Origin: Armatimonadota bacterium
GTDB taxonomy: Bacteria > Armatimonadota > UBA5829 > DTJY01
Assembly (NCBI GenBank): GCA_017993055.1
Contig: JAGONM010000035.1
Location: forward strand, 1 to 38,363
Direction of reading: 5' to 3'
Length of the DNA: 38,363 nucleotides
Shown here: in pieces, positions 14,147 to 21,869 of the stretch
Position numbering within the stretch: the stretch's first letter is position 1
How the letters are laid out: each line of letters starts with the position of its first letter
Made by a program: the position numbers and the translations under genes
Notes under the pieces: model-generated
Told to the model about the DNA's origin: nothing
Databases searched by the model: none
Seen by the model: only the letters and a program-made list of their open reading frames with translations

Positions 14147-15376
14147 TTACTGAGAGAGGACCAACAAGTCCGTTTGACTGCGCGGGCGAAGTATCGGGTA
14201 GACCGTCCCGCCGGACTCGAACGCGCCGCTAGGGCCGGTCACCATCACGTACCAGCCAGTCGGGGGAGGGTTGCCCATCCAGAGCGGGTAGCCCACGGCG
14301 AGCCCGGGTGTCGCGCTCTTCCCGCATGAAGCGGCGCGGCTGCCGTCACTGATTGCGAACCACCCGACGCCCGAGTCTACGACGCGCCCGCAGACCGTCA
14401 CCAGCAGGCCGACGTTGTTCAGTCCGATCGCGCCCTCGATGCCGGGAGCATACGAGCCAAATGTCGAGCCGCCGAAGTCCCTGTTCGTGAGAAAGATCGG
14501 GTAGATCGGGATCGGGCCGGCCGCCACCGGCGCGGAGATGAGCGCATTGTTGAGGATTCGCTCGCCGCCTTCCGTGCCGAGCGTTCCTTTGAGTGTGAGG
14601 AGCATGTTCCTTGCGATCGGCGGCGGATTCGGCGTCGTCTCCACGGCAATTCCCGCTCTCCGGTCCGCGTGTTCGGCATACATGCGTCCGGCCAGTTCGT
14701 TCGAGGCAGATGACGCGCCCACGTTCGAGATGGTGACGTTCGTACCGTCCGGAAACGCCCTCGCGCCGGCGATCGTGGTGGTCTGATACGCGACCGCGGG
14801 CGAGATGTCAACGTAGAGGTTGTCGAGATAGTAGGTCCTCGGAGTCTCCCACGTTCCCCATACCCCGAGCCCGATCCAGATGACACCCGATCCAAGACCG
14901 TCCACGGAAGCCGGCGTGACCTGCTTCGTGTATGTCTTCGTCATCCACTTGTAGCCGATATCGGAACTGGCTCCGTTTCCCGTGTGGCCGATGGTCACAA
15001 AATCCGCCATCGATTCGGGATCCTTGCCGCCCACCGACGCGATGATGTTGAAGAGGTTCGCCATTCCCCAATCGCGGCTGGCGAAACTCCACCGCAGGGA
15101 GACGTCGTAGACCCGCCCCGGCGGAACGATGAACGACTTCTCGATCCAGATCTTGGTCGCGTCGTTATAGTTGTCCATGTGCATGATGAGCGACCACTGG
15201 CCGGCGGTGGCGCGGTCCAGAGAGGGATTGATGTACCAGTTGGGGCCGGGCATCGCGTCGGCGGCATCCGCGGCCCATCCGTCCATCGAGTTCTCAAAGC
15301 TGTACCAGTAGCTCTGGGCGCACGACGGCGCGGCGAGCATCATCACCGAGGCGAGGCAGAGGATCAGTATCCGCAT
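14147..15376 (-). CDS. Secreted protein with jelly-roll-like domain and OB-fold-like repeats
   Basis: A 409-residue protein with a clear signal peptide (residues 1-20, ending SCAQS). Residues about 22-190 are aromatic-rich and beta-strand-rich, like a carbohydrate-binding or DOMON-like jelly roll (YWYSFENSMDGW, YYLDNLYVDI). Residues about 195-405 hold two similar segments, each with a strand pattern like the OB-fold repeats of secreted proteins in Armatimonadota (ARAFPDGTNVTISNVGA and LNNVGLLVTVCGRVVDSG). No catalytic motif is visible. A strong promoter (15476-15504) faces it. Function unknown; a surface or substrate-binding role is a guess. Confidence 0.72.
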   Translation of the reverse strand: MRILILCLASVMMLAAPSCAQSYWYSFENSMDGWAADAADAMPGPNWYINPSLDRATAGQWSLIMHMDNYNDATKIWIEKSFIVPPGRVYDVSLRWSFASRDWGMANLFNIIASVGGKDPESMADFVTIGHTGNGASSDIGYKWMTKTYTKQVTPASVDGLGSGVIWIGLGVWGTWETPRTYYLDNLYVDISPAVAYQTTTIAGARAFPDGTNVTISNVGASSASNELAGRMYAEHADRRAGIAVETTPNPPPIARNMLLTLKGTLGTEGGERILNNALISAPVAAGPIPIYPIFLTNRDFGGSTFGSYAPGIEGAIGLNNVGLLVTVCGRVVDSGVGWFAISDGSRAASCGKSATPGLAVGYPLWMGNPPPTGWYVMVTGPSGAFESGGTVYPILRPRSQTDLLVLSQ

Positions 15377-15475
15377 GGCGTTTTCTTGGCCTCCGGGTGC
15401 AAGGGTGTACTTCCTGGAACGGTCAGACGCACTGCGCGATGGGACGGCGCTTAGTTATTGGCAGATACACGATAC

Positions 15476-15504
15476 ATTCTAGACCCGATCCCTCCGCCTG
15501 TCAA
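15476..15504 (-). promoter_or_regulatory. Sigma70-type promoter of the secreted protein gene
   Basis: Minus strand TTGACA (15499-15504), 17-bp spacer, TAGAAT (15476-15481), about 100 bp upstream of the ATG at 15376. Confidence 0.8.
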
Positions 15505-15556
15505 TGAGACGGGCGAAAACCCGGAAATAATACGGGGCACGGCGCCGCTGCGTACC

Positions 15557-15585
15557 TTGACACTCCCGCTGCCCGATGGTATTCT
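15557..15585 (+). promoter_or_regulatory. Sigma70-type promoter of the sulfatase gene
   Basis: TTGACA (15557-15562), 17-bp spacer, TATTCT (15580-15585). It lies 31 bp before the ATG at 15617, and this supports that start rather than the upstream in-frame extension, which would begin before the promoter. Confidence 0.82.
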
Positions 15586-15616
15586 CCCATCAGACTGTCC
15601 TACGGAGGGAGCCCGC

Positions 15617-17089
15617 ATGAAGTCCGCAGAAGTCAGTACGCCGAACATCCTTTTCATTCTGACCGACGATCAGGGGCCGTGGGCGATGGGATGCGCCGGG
15701 AACGACGAGATCCGCACCCCCAACCTCGACCGCCTTGCGAAGACCGGCGTGCGCTTCGACAGCTTTTTCTGCGCGTCGCCCGTATGTTCCCCCGCGCGCG
15801 CGTCGATCGTGACGGGGCGAATCCCGTCGGCCCACGGTGTCCACGACTGGCTCCGGACCGGCGACACCATCGCTAAGTACGAGCCCGAGGGTGACGGCCG
15901 GCTGATCGAGTACCTAGCGGGGATGCCGGGATACACCGACTACCTCGCGGCGGCGGGCTACACCTGCGCGATAAGCGGGAAGTGGCATCTCGGGGACTGC
16001 CATCATCCGCAGAAAGGTTTTTCTTTCTGGGAGGTTCACTCCAAGGGTGGGGGGCCGTACTACGGCGCGCCGATGGTACACGCCGGCGAGACTTACGAGG
16101 AGCCCCGGTACGTTACCGATGCGATAACGGATACCGCGCTGGGGTTTCTGGACAGCATGGGACAGATGCGACGGGAACCCTTCTACCTGAGCGTGCACTA
16201 CACCGCGCCGCACGCGCCGTGGAACCGGGAGAACCACCCCGCGGAGAGATGGGACGACTACTTCGAGAACTGCCGGTTCGACTCGGTGCCGAGCACCGAG
16301 ATCCCGCCGGAATGGGTGCGCAAGGTCCAGCGGTTCGCCGACACTCCGGAGAGACGGCGGACGATGCTGAGCGGATACTTCGCCGCCGTCACCGCGATGG
16401 ATGCGAACGTCGGAAGGCTGCTCGACTGGCTGGAGACGCACAACCTTCGCGAGGAGACGCTGGTCGTCTTCATGGGCGACAACGGGATGTGCATGGGCCA
16501 CCACGGAGTCTACGGCAAGGGGAACGGGACGCGTCCGCTCAACATGTTCGAGGAGTCGGTGAAAGTGCCGTTCATCGTCTCGCAGCCTGGCCGAGTGCCG
16601 GAGGGAGTCGTCTGCTCCGAGATGCTCAGCCAGTACGACTTCATGCCGACGCTTCTGGATTATGTGGGAATTGAGAACCCGCAGGCCGAGAAGCTCCCGG
16701 GAAGGAGCTTCGTGTCGCTGCTGATGGGCAAAGAGGAAGCCGGTCGGGACGAGGTGGTCGTCTTCGACGAGTACGGCCCGGTGCGAATGGTGCGGACGAA
16801 GGATTGGAAGTACGTCCACCGCTACCCGGATGGGCCGAACGAGCTGTATCACCTCTCGGTTGATCCGCGCGAGATGACAAACCTGGTCTCGGACGCGGGA
16901 TGCGCCTCGACCATCGAGGAGATGCTCGCGCGGCTGGAGGGATGGTTCTCGCGCTGGGCCGATCCCATTCGCGACGGCAGGGGATGTATCGTCACAGGAG
17001 CGGGGCAGGGGGGGCTCATGGGCGGGCCGGACGGCACGACGTTCTACGAGTATATGCCCGGCGAGTTGAAGGAGCCGCCCCGGGTCTGA
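15617..17089 (+). CDS. Sulfatase, formylglycine-dependent (arylsulfatase A family)
   Basis: A 490-residue sulfatase. The start at 15617 is set by GGAGG (15604-15608), 7 nt upstream, and by the promoter inside the longer frame. Metal-binding Asp17-Asp18 lie in ILTDDQG. The CSPARAS motif (Cys57-Ser-Pro-Ala-Arg61) is the site where a formylglycine-generating enzyme or anaerobic maturase would oxidise Cys57. SGKWHLG and GDNGMCMGHHGVYGKG are the other conserved catalytic and metal loops. It should hydrolyse sulfate esters, probably of a polysaccharide. No signal peptide is visible in this form, so it may act in the cytoplasm on imported sugars. No maturase gene is in the window. Confidence 0.93.
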   Translation: MKSAEVSTPNILFILTDDQGPWAMGCAGNDEIRTPNLDRLAKTGVRFDSFFCASPVCSPARASIVTGRIPSAHGVHDWLRTGDTIAKYEPEGDGRLIEYLAGMPGYTDYLAAAGYTCAISGKWHLGDCHHPQKGFSFWEVHSKGGGPYYGAPMVHAGETYEEPRYVTDAITDTALGFLDSMGQMRREPFYLSVHYTAPHAPWNRENHPAERWDDYFENCRFDSVPSTEIPPEWVRKVQRFADTPERRRTMLSGYFAAVTAMDANVGRLLDWLETHNLREETLVVFMGDNGMCMGHHGVYGKGNGTRPLNMFEESVKVPFIVSQPGRVPEGVVCSEMLSQYDFMPTLLDYVGIENPQAEKLPGRSFVSLLMGKEEAGRDEVVVFDEYGPVRMVRTKDWKYVHRYPDGPNELYHLSVDPREMTNLVSDAGCASTIEEMLARLEGWFSRWADPIRDGRGCIVTGAGQGGLMGGPDGTTFYEYMPGELKEPPRV

Positions 17090-17095
17090 ACGGCA

Positions 17096-17833
17096 TCATT
17101 TTTCGAACACCGCCAGAATGCCTGCCATCGGCATGCCCGGCAGAGTGAGGATCTTCCCGTCGCGGTAGAGCCCGCACGCGCCGCCCCCGTCCAGGTTCAT
17201 CGCCTCCACGCATCCGTGATCGAGCATTATCTGCGCGAACCCCCGGAGCGTGACAGCCTTCGTCATAGTCGCCAGAATGAGCCGGTTGTCGGCGGTGATC
17301 CCTACCCCCGACCGCGATGCCTCCAAAGTCACGCTTCCCGGGCCGAAGCCGTCCGCGACGGGATCGCAGGCGATCTTCCCATTGTGAACAAGCCTCGGTC
17401 CGGCCGCAAGTCCGGCCGTGTATCCTGACCAGTCGAACCGGCCGCCGCTGCGGTGGCGGAAGACCACCTTGCCGTCGTCCGTTACGGCGACCGCTGTGCG
17501 GTAATGGCCGCGGTTCACCAGCCTGCCGCCGATGACGACGTCTCCGAGAGGGCGTTTCTCAGGGTCGTAGAAGGTGCCGTTGATCGCGGCGTAGGGCCTC
17601 AGGCGAGTCATCATCTCCGGGAAGAGGTCGCCCTCCGTTCTGTTCTCGGCGAGGACGGGTTCCACGCGGTATCCCTTGTCGAGGTCAATCTCGACCACGC
17701 GCAGGCCGCGCGCGGGCGGCGGGGCGGGCTCAGTGTCTCGGGGATACAACATGAAGAGGAGTGCCGCGAGGGCGGCCGCCAGCACCAGGACGGCGATGCA
17801 GCACGGTGAACAGCAGGACCTCTTTCTGGGCAA
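17096..17833 (-). CDS. Phosphodiester glycosidase family protein (NAGPA-like), membrane-anchored
   Basis: About 245 residues from a TTG start at 17833, chosen because GGAGG lies 7 nt upstream; the open frame extends to a GTG at 17860 without a clear ribosome site. After a basic start (PRKR) and four cysteines, a hydrophobic segment of about 22 residues (IAVLVLAAALAALLFML) is a signal anchor. The rest matches the NAGPA/phosphodiester glycosidase domain: AAINGTFYD, GDVVIGGRLVN, AGPRLVHNG, RSGVGIT and the hallmark AMNLDGGGACGL. The family's characterised member removes N-acetylglucosamine from phosphodiester-linked mannose, and bacterial members act on cell-wall or exopolysaccharide bonds. Convergent with the sulfatase, 6 bp apart. 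Confidence 0.85.
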   Translation of the reverse strand: MPRKRSCCSPCCIAVLVLAAALAALLFMLYPRDTEPAPPPARGLRVVEIDLDKGYRVEPVLAENRTEGDLFPEMMTRLRPYAAINGTFYDPEKRPLGDVVIGGRLVNRGHYRTAVAVTDDGKVVFRHRSGGRFDWSGYTAGLAAGPRLVHNGKIACDPVADGFGPGSVTLEASRSGVGITADNRLILATMTKAVTLRGFAQIMLDHGCVEAMNLDGGGACGLYRDGKILTLPGMPMAGILAVFEK

Positions 17834-17924
17834 AGCCTCTCCTCCGGCGAGTACGGGCACGGGGTAAGAGTACGATGCTGTCGGGGTAATCTCCTTCGCC
17901 GCCGGGACGAGACTCGGTGAGGCG

Positions 17925-19541
17925 TCACTGCTGCGCGGACTTGATCACTACCATCGCGGCATCGTCTTGAAGAGGGCCGCCGGCGAAGTCGGCGACGTGG
18001 CCGAGGACTTGCTCAATCATTCCCTCGGCTGACAACCCGCGCGCTTCGGACAGGCTCGCGTGAAGTGCGTCCTGGCCGAAGAACTCCTTGCCCTGCCTGG
18101 CCTCCGTGATACCGTCCGTGTACAGCACCAATGAGTCTCCTTCGTCGAGCTGCATTTCCTTGAGGCCGTACTCCACGCTCGGGAAGATGCCCATCGGGTG
18201 GCCGGTGGTCTCGAGGGGCAGGCACTTGCCGGAGTCTCCCTTCAGCAGCAGCGGCAGTTCATGGCCGGCGTTGGCATAGCGGAGCCTGCGCTCGCGTGTG
18301 TCGAGAATCCCGTAGAACATGGTGATGAAGACCTCGCACTGGACGGTCTGGGTGATAGTGTTGTTGAGTCTGGAGAGCACGGAAGCCGGGTCGGACTCCT
18401 CGGACGCGATGCCTCTCAGCATGTACCGTGCCATCGCGGTATGCATAGTGGCGCCTATCCCTTTGCCGCTCACGTCGCCGATCACGATCCCGAGAACTCC
18501 GTCGCCCAACGTTATCACGTCGTAGAAGTCGCCGCCGACCTGTGCCTCGCTCTGCGCCGGGATGTACTCGTGCGCGATCTCGAAGTCGCCGATCCGCGGC
18601 TCGACGGAGGGTCTGAACGCGTCCTGCAGGGTGTGGGCGATCGAGCGCTGCTTCCTGTAGCTGTCTTCCATTCGGGTAGCGTACTGCTCCAGCTCCGTCC
18701 GCTCGAGTGAGAGGCTCGCGTTCTTAGCCGTGAGCGCCTCTTCCCTCTTCTTGAGCGCGGCCGCCATCTGGCGGAACGCCACCGCTATAAGGGTCAGCTC
18801 GTCCCTGGTGTCCTCACCCATTCCGGCATCGCTGTGCGGGGCGAGTCGGAGCGCGCGCTCATAGTTGCCGTTCGCAAGGGCTCTAGCCGCCCTCGCGATT
18901 GATCTGGCCGGATGGCTCACCGATCTGACCGTGGCGAAGATGAACGCAAGGGCGAGAGCGAAGGCCGCTATCAAGGTTAGGCGGAATACGCCGTTCAGCC
19001 GCGCCTCCGAAGCGCGTACCTGAAGGGTGGCCGCCTGTATTCGGTCGCTTCCGACGGATGCGAGTCTCAGGACCGATGATATGGCAGTGTCGGCCGCGGG
19101 CAGTACTGCGTCCTGGCAGCACCGGCGAGCTTCGTCCCTGCGGTTAGCGGCGCAGAGGGCAATCACTCGGCGCTCCTCGAGGGCGGCGGTAGAGACCGCG
19201 CCGGACAAATCGGCGATCATCGAGGCATCAGATAGTCCGGATGTGCCCCGAATCTCGCGCAACGCAGCCTGCCTGCGGGCCGCCGACCGCTTGTACGCTT
19301 CCAGCAGGTCCTGTTCGCCGGTAAGGGCATACCCATGAAGCGAAGTCGCCGCGATCTCCGCGGCCGAAGCGAGAGTGTGGGCGGCCGCGACGTGGGTGCT
19401 GAAGTCGTCAGCGATTCTCTCGGTCATCCTGCGGTCCGACGCCATCTCCCGGCTCAGGATGAGCGCGGCGATCGCGAACACCGCAAGCACCGCCCCAAAG
19501 CCGAAAGCCAGCCTCTGCTTGATTGACATACCGCGTCGCAT
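17925..19541 (-). CDS. Membrane sensor PP2C/SpoIIE-type serine phosphatase with HAMP domain
   Basis: About 538 residues from the ATG at 19541 (GAGGT about 10 nt upstream; an upstream in-frame extension of 22 residues lacks support). Domain order: membrane segment around residues 11-30, a helical extracytoplasmic sensor of CHASE3 or four-helix type (about 31-185), second membrane segment (LTLIAAFALALAFIFAT), HAMP (about 210-270), a short coiled coil, and a C-terminal SpoIIE phosphatase. Metal motifs are VGGDFYD, GDVSGKGIGA, LVLYTDGITEA and LQDDAAMVVI. Such RsbU-like proteins dephosphorylate anti-sigma-factor antagonists in response to signals. No RsbV/RsbW partner is nearby. Confidence 0.92.
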   Translation of the reverse strand: MRRGMSIKQRLAFGFGAVLAVFAIAALILSREMASDRRMTERIADDFSTHVAAAHTLASAAEIAATSLHGYALTGEQDLLEAYKRSAARRQAALREIRGTSGLSDASMIADLSGAVSTAALEERRVIALCAANRRDEARRCCQDAVLPAADTAISSVLRLASVGSDRIQAATLQVRASEARLNGVFRLTLIAAFALALAFIFATVRSVSHPARSIARAARALANGNYERALRLAPHSDAGMGEDTRDELTLIAVAFRQMAAALKKREEALTAKNASLSLERTELEQYATRMEDSYRKQRSIAHTLQDAFRPSVEPRIGDFEIAHEYIPAQSEAQVGGDFYDVITLGDGVLGIVIGDVSGKGIGATMHTAMARYMLRGIASEESDPASVLSRLNNTITQTVQCEVFITMFYGILDTRERRLRYANAGHELPLLLKGDSGKCLPLETTGHPMGIFPSVEYGLKEMQLDEGDSLVLYTDGITEARQGKEFFGQDALHASLSEARGLSAEGMIEQVLGHVADFAGGPLQDDAAMVVIKSAQQ

Positions 19542-19676
19542 GGAACTTCGTACCTCACAGACACGGATGAACGAGAGCTTGTCCCCTGTACTTGGGGTTG
19601 CGGCCAAGGTGGATATCGTGAAAACGGGGCTGACGTCGCCCGCGTCGGCGGAGGCGCCAAGGTCCCTTACCTGTCA

Positions 19677-19705
19677 ATATTAGCAGGATAAGGCAGGTTT
19701 GTCAA
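19677..19705 (-). promoter_or_regulatory. Sigma70-type promoter of the SpoIIE phosphatase gene
   Basis: Minus strand TTGACA (19700-19705), 17-bp spacer, TAATAT (19677-19682); predicted leader about 130 nt. Confidence 0.8.
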
Positions 19706-19790
19706 CCGTACATATCTTAACTCGTACAACAGGCAAGCCCTCTGAGATCAACCAATGGATCATAGGGTGCGCGACACCGCAAGATGGGGT

Positions 19791-21638
19791 CTACTTTCTG
19801 CCCGCGCGCCGCTCAGCGAGGATGCGGTCCAACTCGACGAGGATGCGCTTTCGGAAACGGAGCGCGTCCGGCGTCACTTCGAGGAGTTCGTCGTCGCCGA
19901 TGAACGAAAGCGCCTGCTCCAGGGTGTAGATCCTGGGAGGGGTGATCATCACCGTCGCGTCTTCGGTCGAGGAGCGCATGTTGGTCTGCTTCTTCGCCTT
20001 GCATACGTTCACGACCATGTCTCCGGGCCGCGAGTTCTCGCCGACGACCTGGCCTTCATACACCTCTTCGCCGGGCGCGATGAAGAACGACGCGCGATCC
20101 TGTAGCGTGGCGATCGTGTAACTGGTCGCGCGACCGGTTTCCTTCGAGACGAGGCTGCCGCGGGTCCGCAGGATGATGTCGCCACGGTGAGCCCCGTAGT
20201 ACTTGAACGTGTGCGACATCAGCCCCAGGCCTCTCGTCCAGGTCAGGAAGTCCGTGCGGAATCCGATCAGACCGCGCGTGGGGACCTCGAAGACGAGGCG
20301 GTTGGCGCCGACTTCGTCCTTGGTCATGTGGGTGCACTCGCCCTTGCGGCGCGCTATTTCCTCCATGATGGTGCCGAGCGACTCGTCGTTCACGTCAATG
20401 GTAAGCTCCTCGATCGGCTCGCAGAGCTCTCCGTCGATCGTTTTCGTGATCGCGCGCGGCTTGCTGACAGAGATCTCGAAACCCTCGCGACGCATCGTCT
20501 CGAGCAGGATCGCCAGTTGGAGCTCGCCCCTCCCGGAGACATTGAGCGTATCCGGGCTGTCGGTCGGCTCGACTCGCAGGCTGATGTTGACTTTGGTCTC
20601 GCGGTCGAGACGGTTGGCGACACTGCGCATCGTCACCCACTTGCCGCTCCGTCCGGCCCAGGGGCTGTCGTTCACGATGAAATCCATCGAGACGGTCGGC
20701 TCGTCAATGTGGATCGGATCGAGAGCCTCGGGGCTGTCGGCGTCGGCAATCGTCTCGCCAATGTCAACTTGATCGTAGCCGCTCAGCAGGACGATCTCGC
20801 CGGCGGAGGCCTCCTCGACCTCGATGCGCTTCAGCCCGTCGTAGATGAATACCCGCGTGACCGAGAACGTGTCGTCGGTGCCGTCGCGCTTCAGGATGGC
20901 GACGGTCTCCCCCCGACGAACCGTGCCGCGCAGGATCTTGCCGCCGAACATCCGGCCGAGGTGGTCGTCGTAGTCGAGGCTCGTCACCTGCAACTGGAAC
21001 GGCATCCCGGGCTCGGCGGCCGGAGGCGGGACTTGCGCCATGATCATCTTGAACAGGAGGTCTATGTCCTCAGGCTCGTCGGCGGGATCGGCGATTGCGT
21101 AGGCTTCCGTCGCCGATGCGAATATGTATGGGAAATCAAGCTGGTCCTCGTGGCATCCAAGCTCGATGAAGAGATCGAGCACCTCGTCCACGACTTCCCA
21201 GGGGCGCGCGCCGGGACGATCTATCTTGTTGATCACGACGATCGGCTTCAACCTCTGCTCGAGCGCCTTCTTGAGAACGAACCGGGTCTGCGGCATCGGG
21301 CCCTCGCACGCATCGACGAGCAGCAGCACGCCGTCCACCGACCGCAGGATGCGCTCGACCTCGCCGCCGAAGTCGGAGTGCCCGGGCGTGTCCACGATGT
21401 TGATCTTCACGCCGTGGTAGTGGACCGCCGTGACCTTCGAGAGGATGGTGATGCCCTTCTCGCGTTCGAGGTCGTTCGAATCCATCACGCGCTCGGCGAC
21501 GACTTGGTTGCTGCGGAACGTGCCGCTCTGGCGCAGGATGACGTCCACCAGCGTCGTCTTCCCGTGGTCAACGTGCGCGATGATCGCGATGTTCCTCATG
21601 TCCTCTCGGACTTGTGTTTTCGGTTGTGCGATGCTCAT
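19791..21638 (-). CDS. typA: Ribosome-associated GTPase TypA/BipA
   Basis: A 615-residue translational GTPase of the EF-G superfamily. G1 is AHVDHGKTT (residues 20-28), the effector loop holds the conserved GITI, G3 is DTPGH and G4 is NKID. The beta-barrel domain II ([18 protein letters not shown]), the two alpha/beta domains ([19 protein letters not shown]) and the TypA-specific C-terminal domain ([11 protein letters not shown]-like) follow. TypA binds the 70S ribosome under stress and helps 50S assembly. The ATG at 21638 lacks a clear Shine-Dalgarno; an internal ATG at 21599 is possible but would begin right before the G-domain strand. Its leader carries a terminator hairpin (21679-21712). 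Confidence 0.96.
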   Translation of the reverse strand: MSIAQPKTQVREDMRNIAIIAHVDHGKTTLVDVILRQSGTFRSNQVVAERVMDSNDLEREKGITILSKVTAVHYHGVKINIVDTPGHSDFGGEVERILRSVDGVLLLVDACEGPMPQTRFVLKKALEQRLKPIVVINKIDRPGARPWEVVDEVLDLFIELGCHEDQLDFPYIFASATEAYAIADPADEPEDIDLLFKMIMAQVPPPAAEPGMPFQLQVTSLDYDDHLGRMFGGKILRGTVRRGETVAILKRDGTDDTFSVTRVFIYDGLKRIEVEEASAGEIVLLSGYDQVDIGETIADADSPEALDPIHIDEPTVSMDFIVNDSPWAGRSGKWVTMRSVANRLDRETKVNISLRVEPTDSPDTLNVSGRGELQLAILLETMRREGFEISVSKPRAITKTIDGELCEPIEELTIDVNDESLGTIMEEIARRKGECTHMTKDEVGANRLVFEVPTRGLIGFRTDFLTWTRGLGLMSHTFKYYGAHRGDIILRTRGSLVSKETGRATSYTIATLQDRASFFIAPGEEVYEGQVVGENSRPGDMVVNVCKAKKQTNMRSSTEDATVMITPPRIYTLEQALSFIGDDELLEVTPDALRFRKRILVELDRILAERRAGRK

Positions 21639-21678
21639 AGGTGAGTCGTCAGTTCCCGGCCTTCAGTGCCGACAAACG

Positions 21679-21712
21679 AAAAAACGGCCAAGCTCCTCGC
21701 GGAACCCGGCCG
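21679..21712 (-). terminator. Intrinsic terminator inside the typA leader
   Basis: On the minus strand a 12-bp stem (two G-U pairs) closed by a GCGA tetraloop occupies 21685-21712 and is followed by six T residues (21679-21684). It lies between the typA promoter (21736-21765) and the typA start (21638). The next gene upstream points the other way, so no minus-strand gene ends here. Confidence 0.82.
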
Positions 21713-21735
21713 CTGGTTCTGATCTTGTGTGAACG

Positions 21736-21765
21736 ACTATAGCAGACTCGAACCGGTTTCGTCAA
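21736..21765 (-). promoter_or_regulatory. Sigma70-type promoter of typA
   Basis: Minus strand TTGACG (21760-21765), 18-bp spacer, TATAGT (21736-21741). Predicted start near 21729, giving a leader of about 90 nt. Confidence 0.8.
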
Positions 21766-21869
21766 GCTCCGTTCGCCGCTCGCCCTGGATTCCGGCTCAT
21801 GTAGATTGAAAGGAATCCGTCCGGCCTGCGACTAACAGTCCATCATATTGGGAACAGGGAGGCAGGCTG

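Noticed and set aside
20187-21644. A 485-codon plus-strand frame opposite typA
   Set aside because: Antisense shadow of the conserved TypA reading frame; composition is typical of shadow frames.
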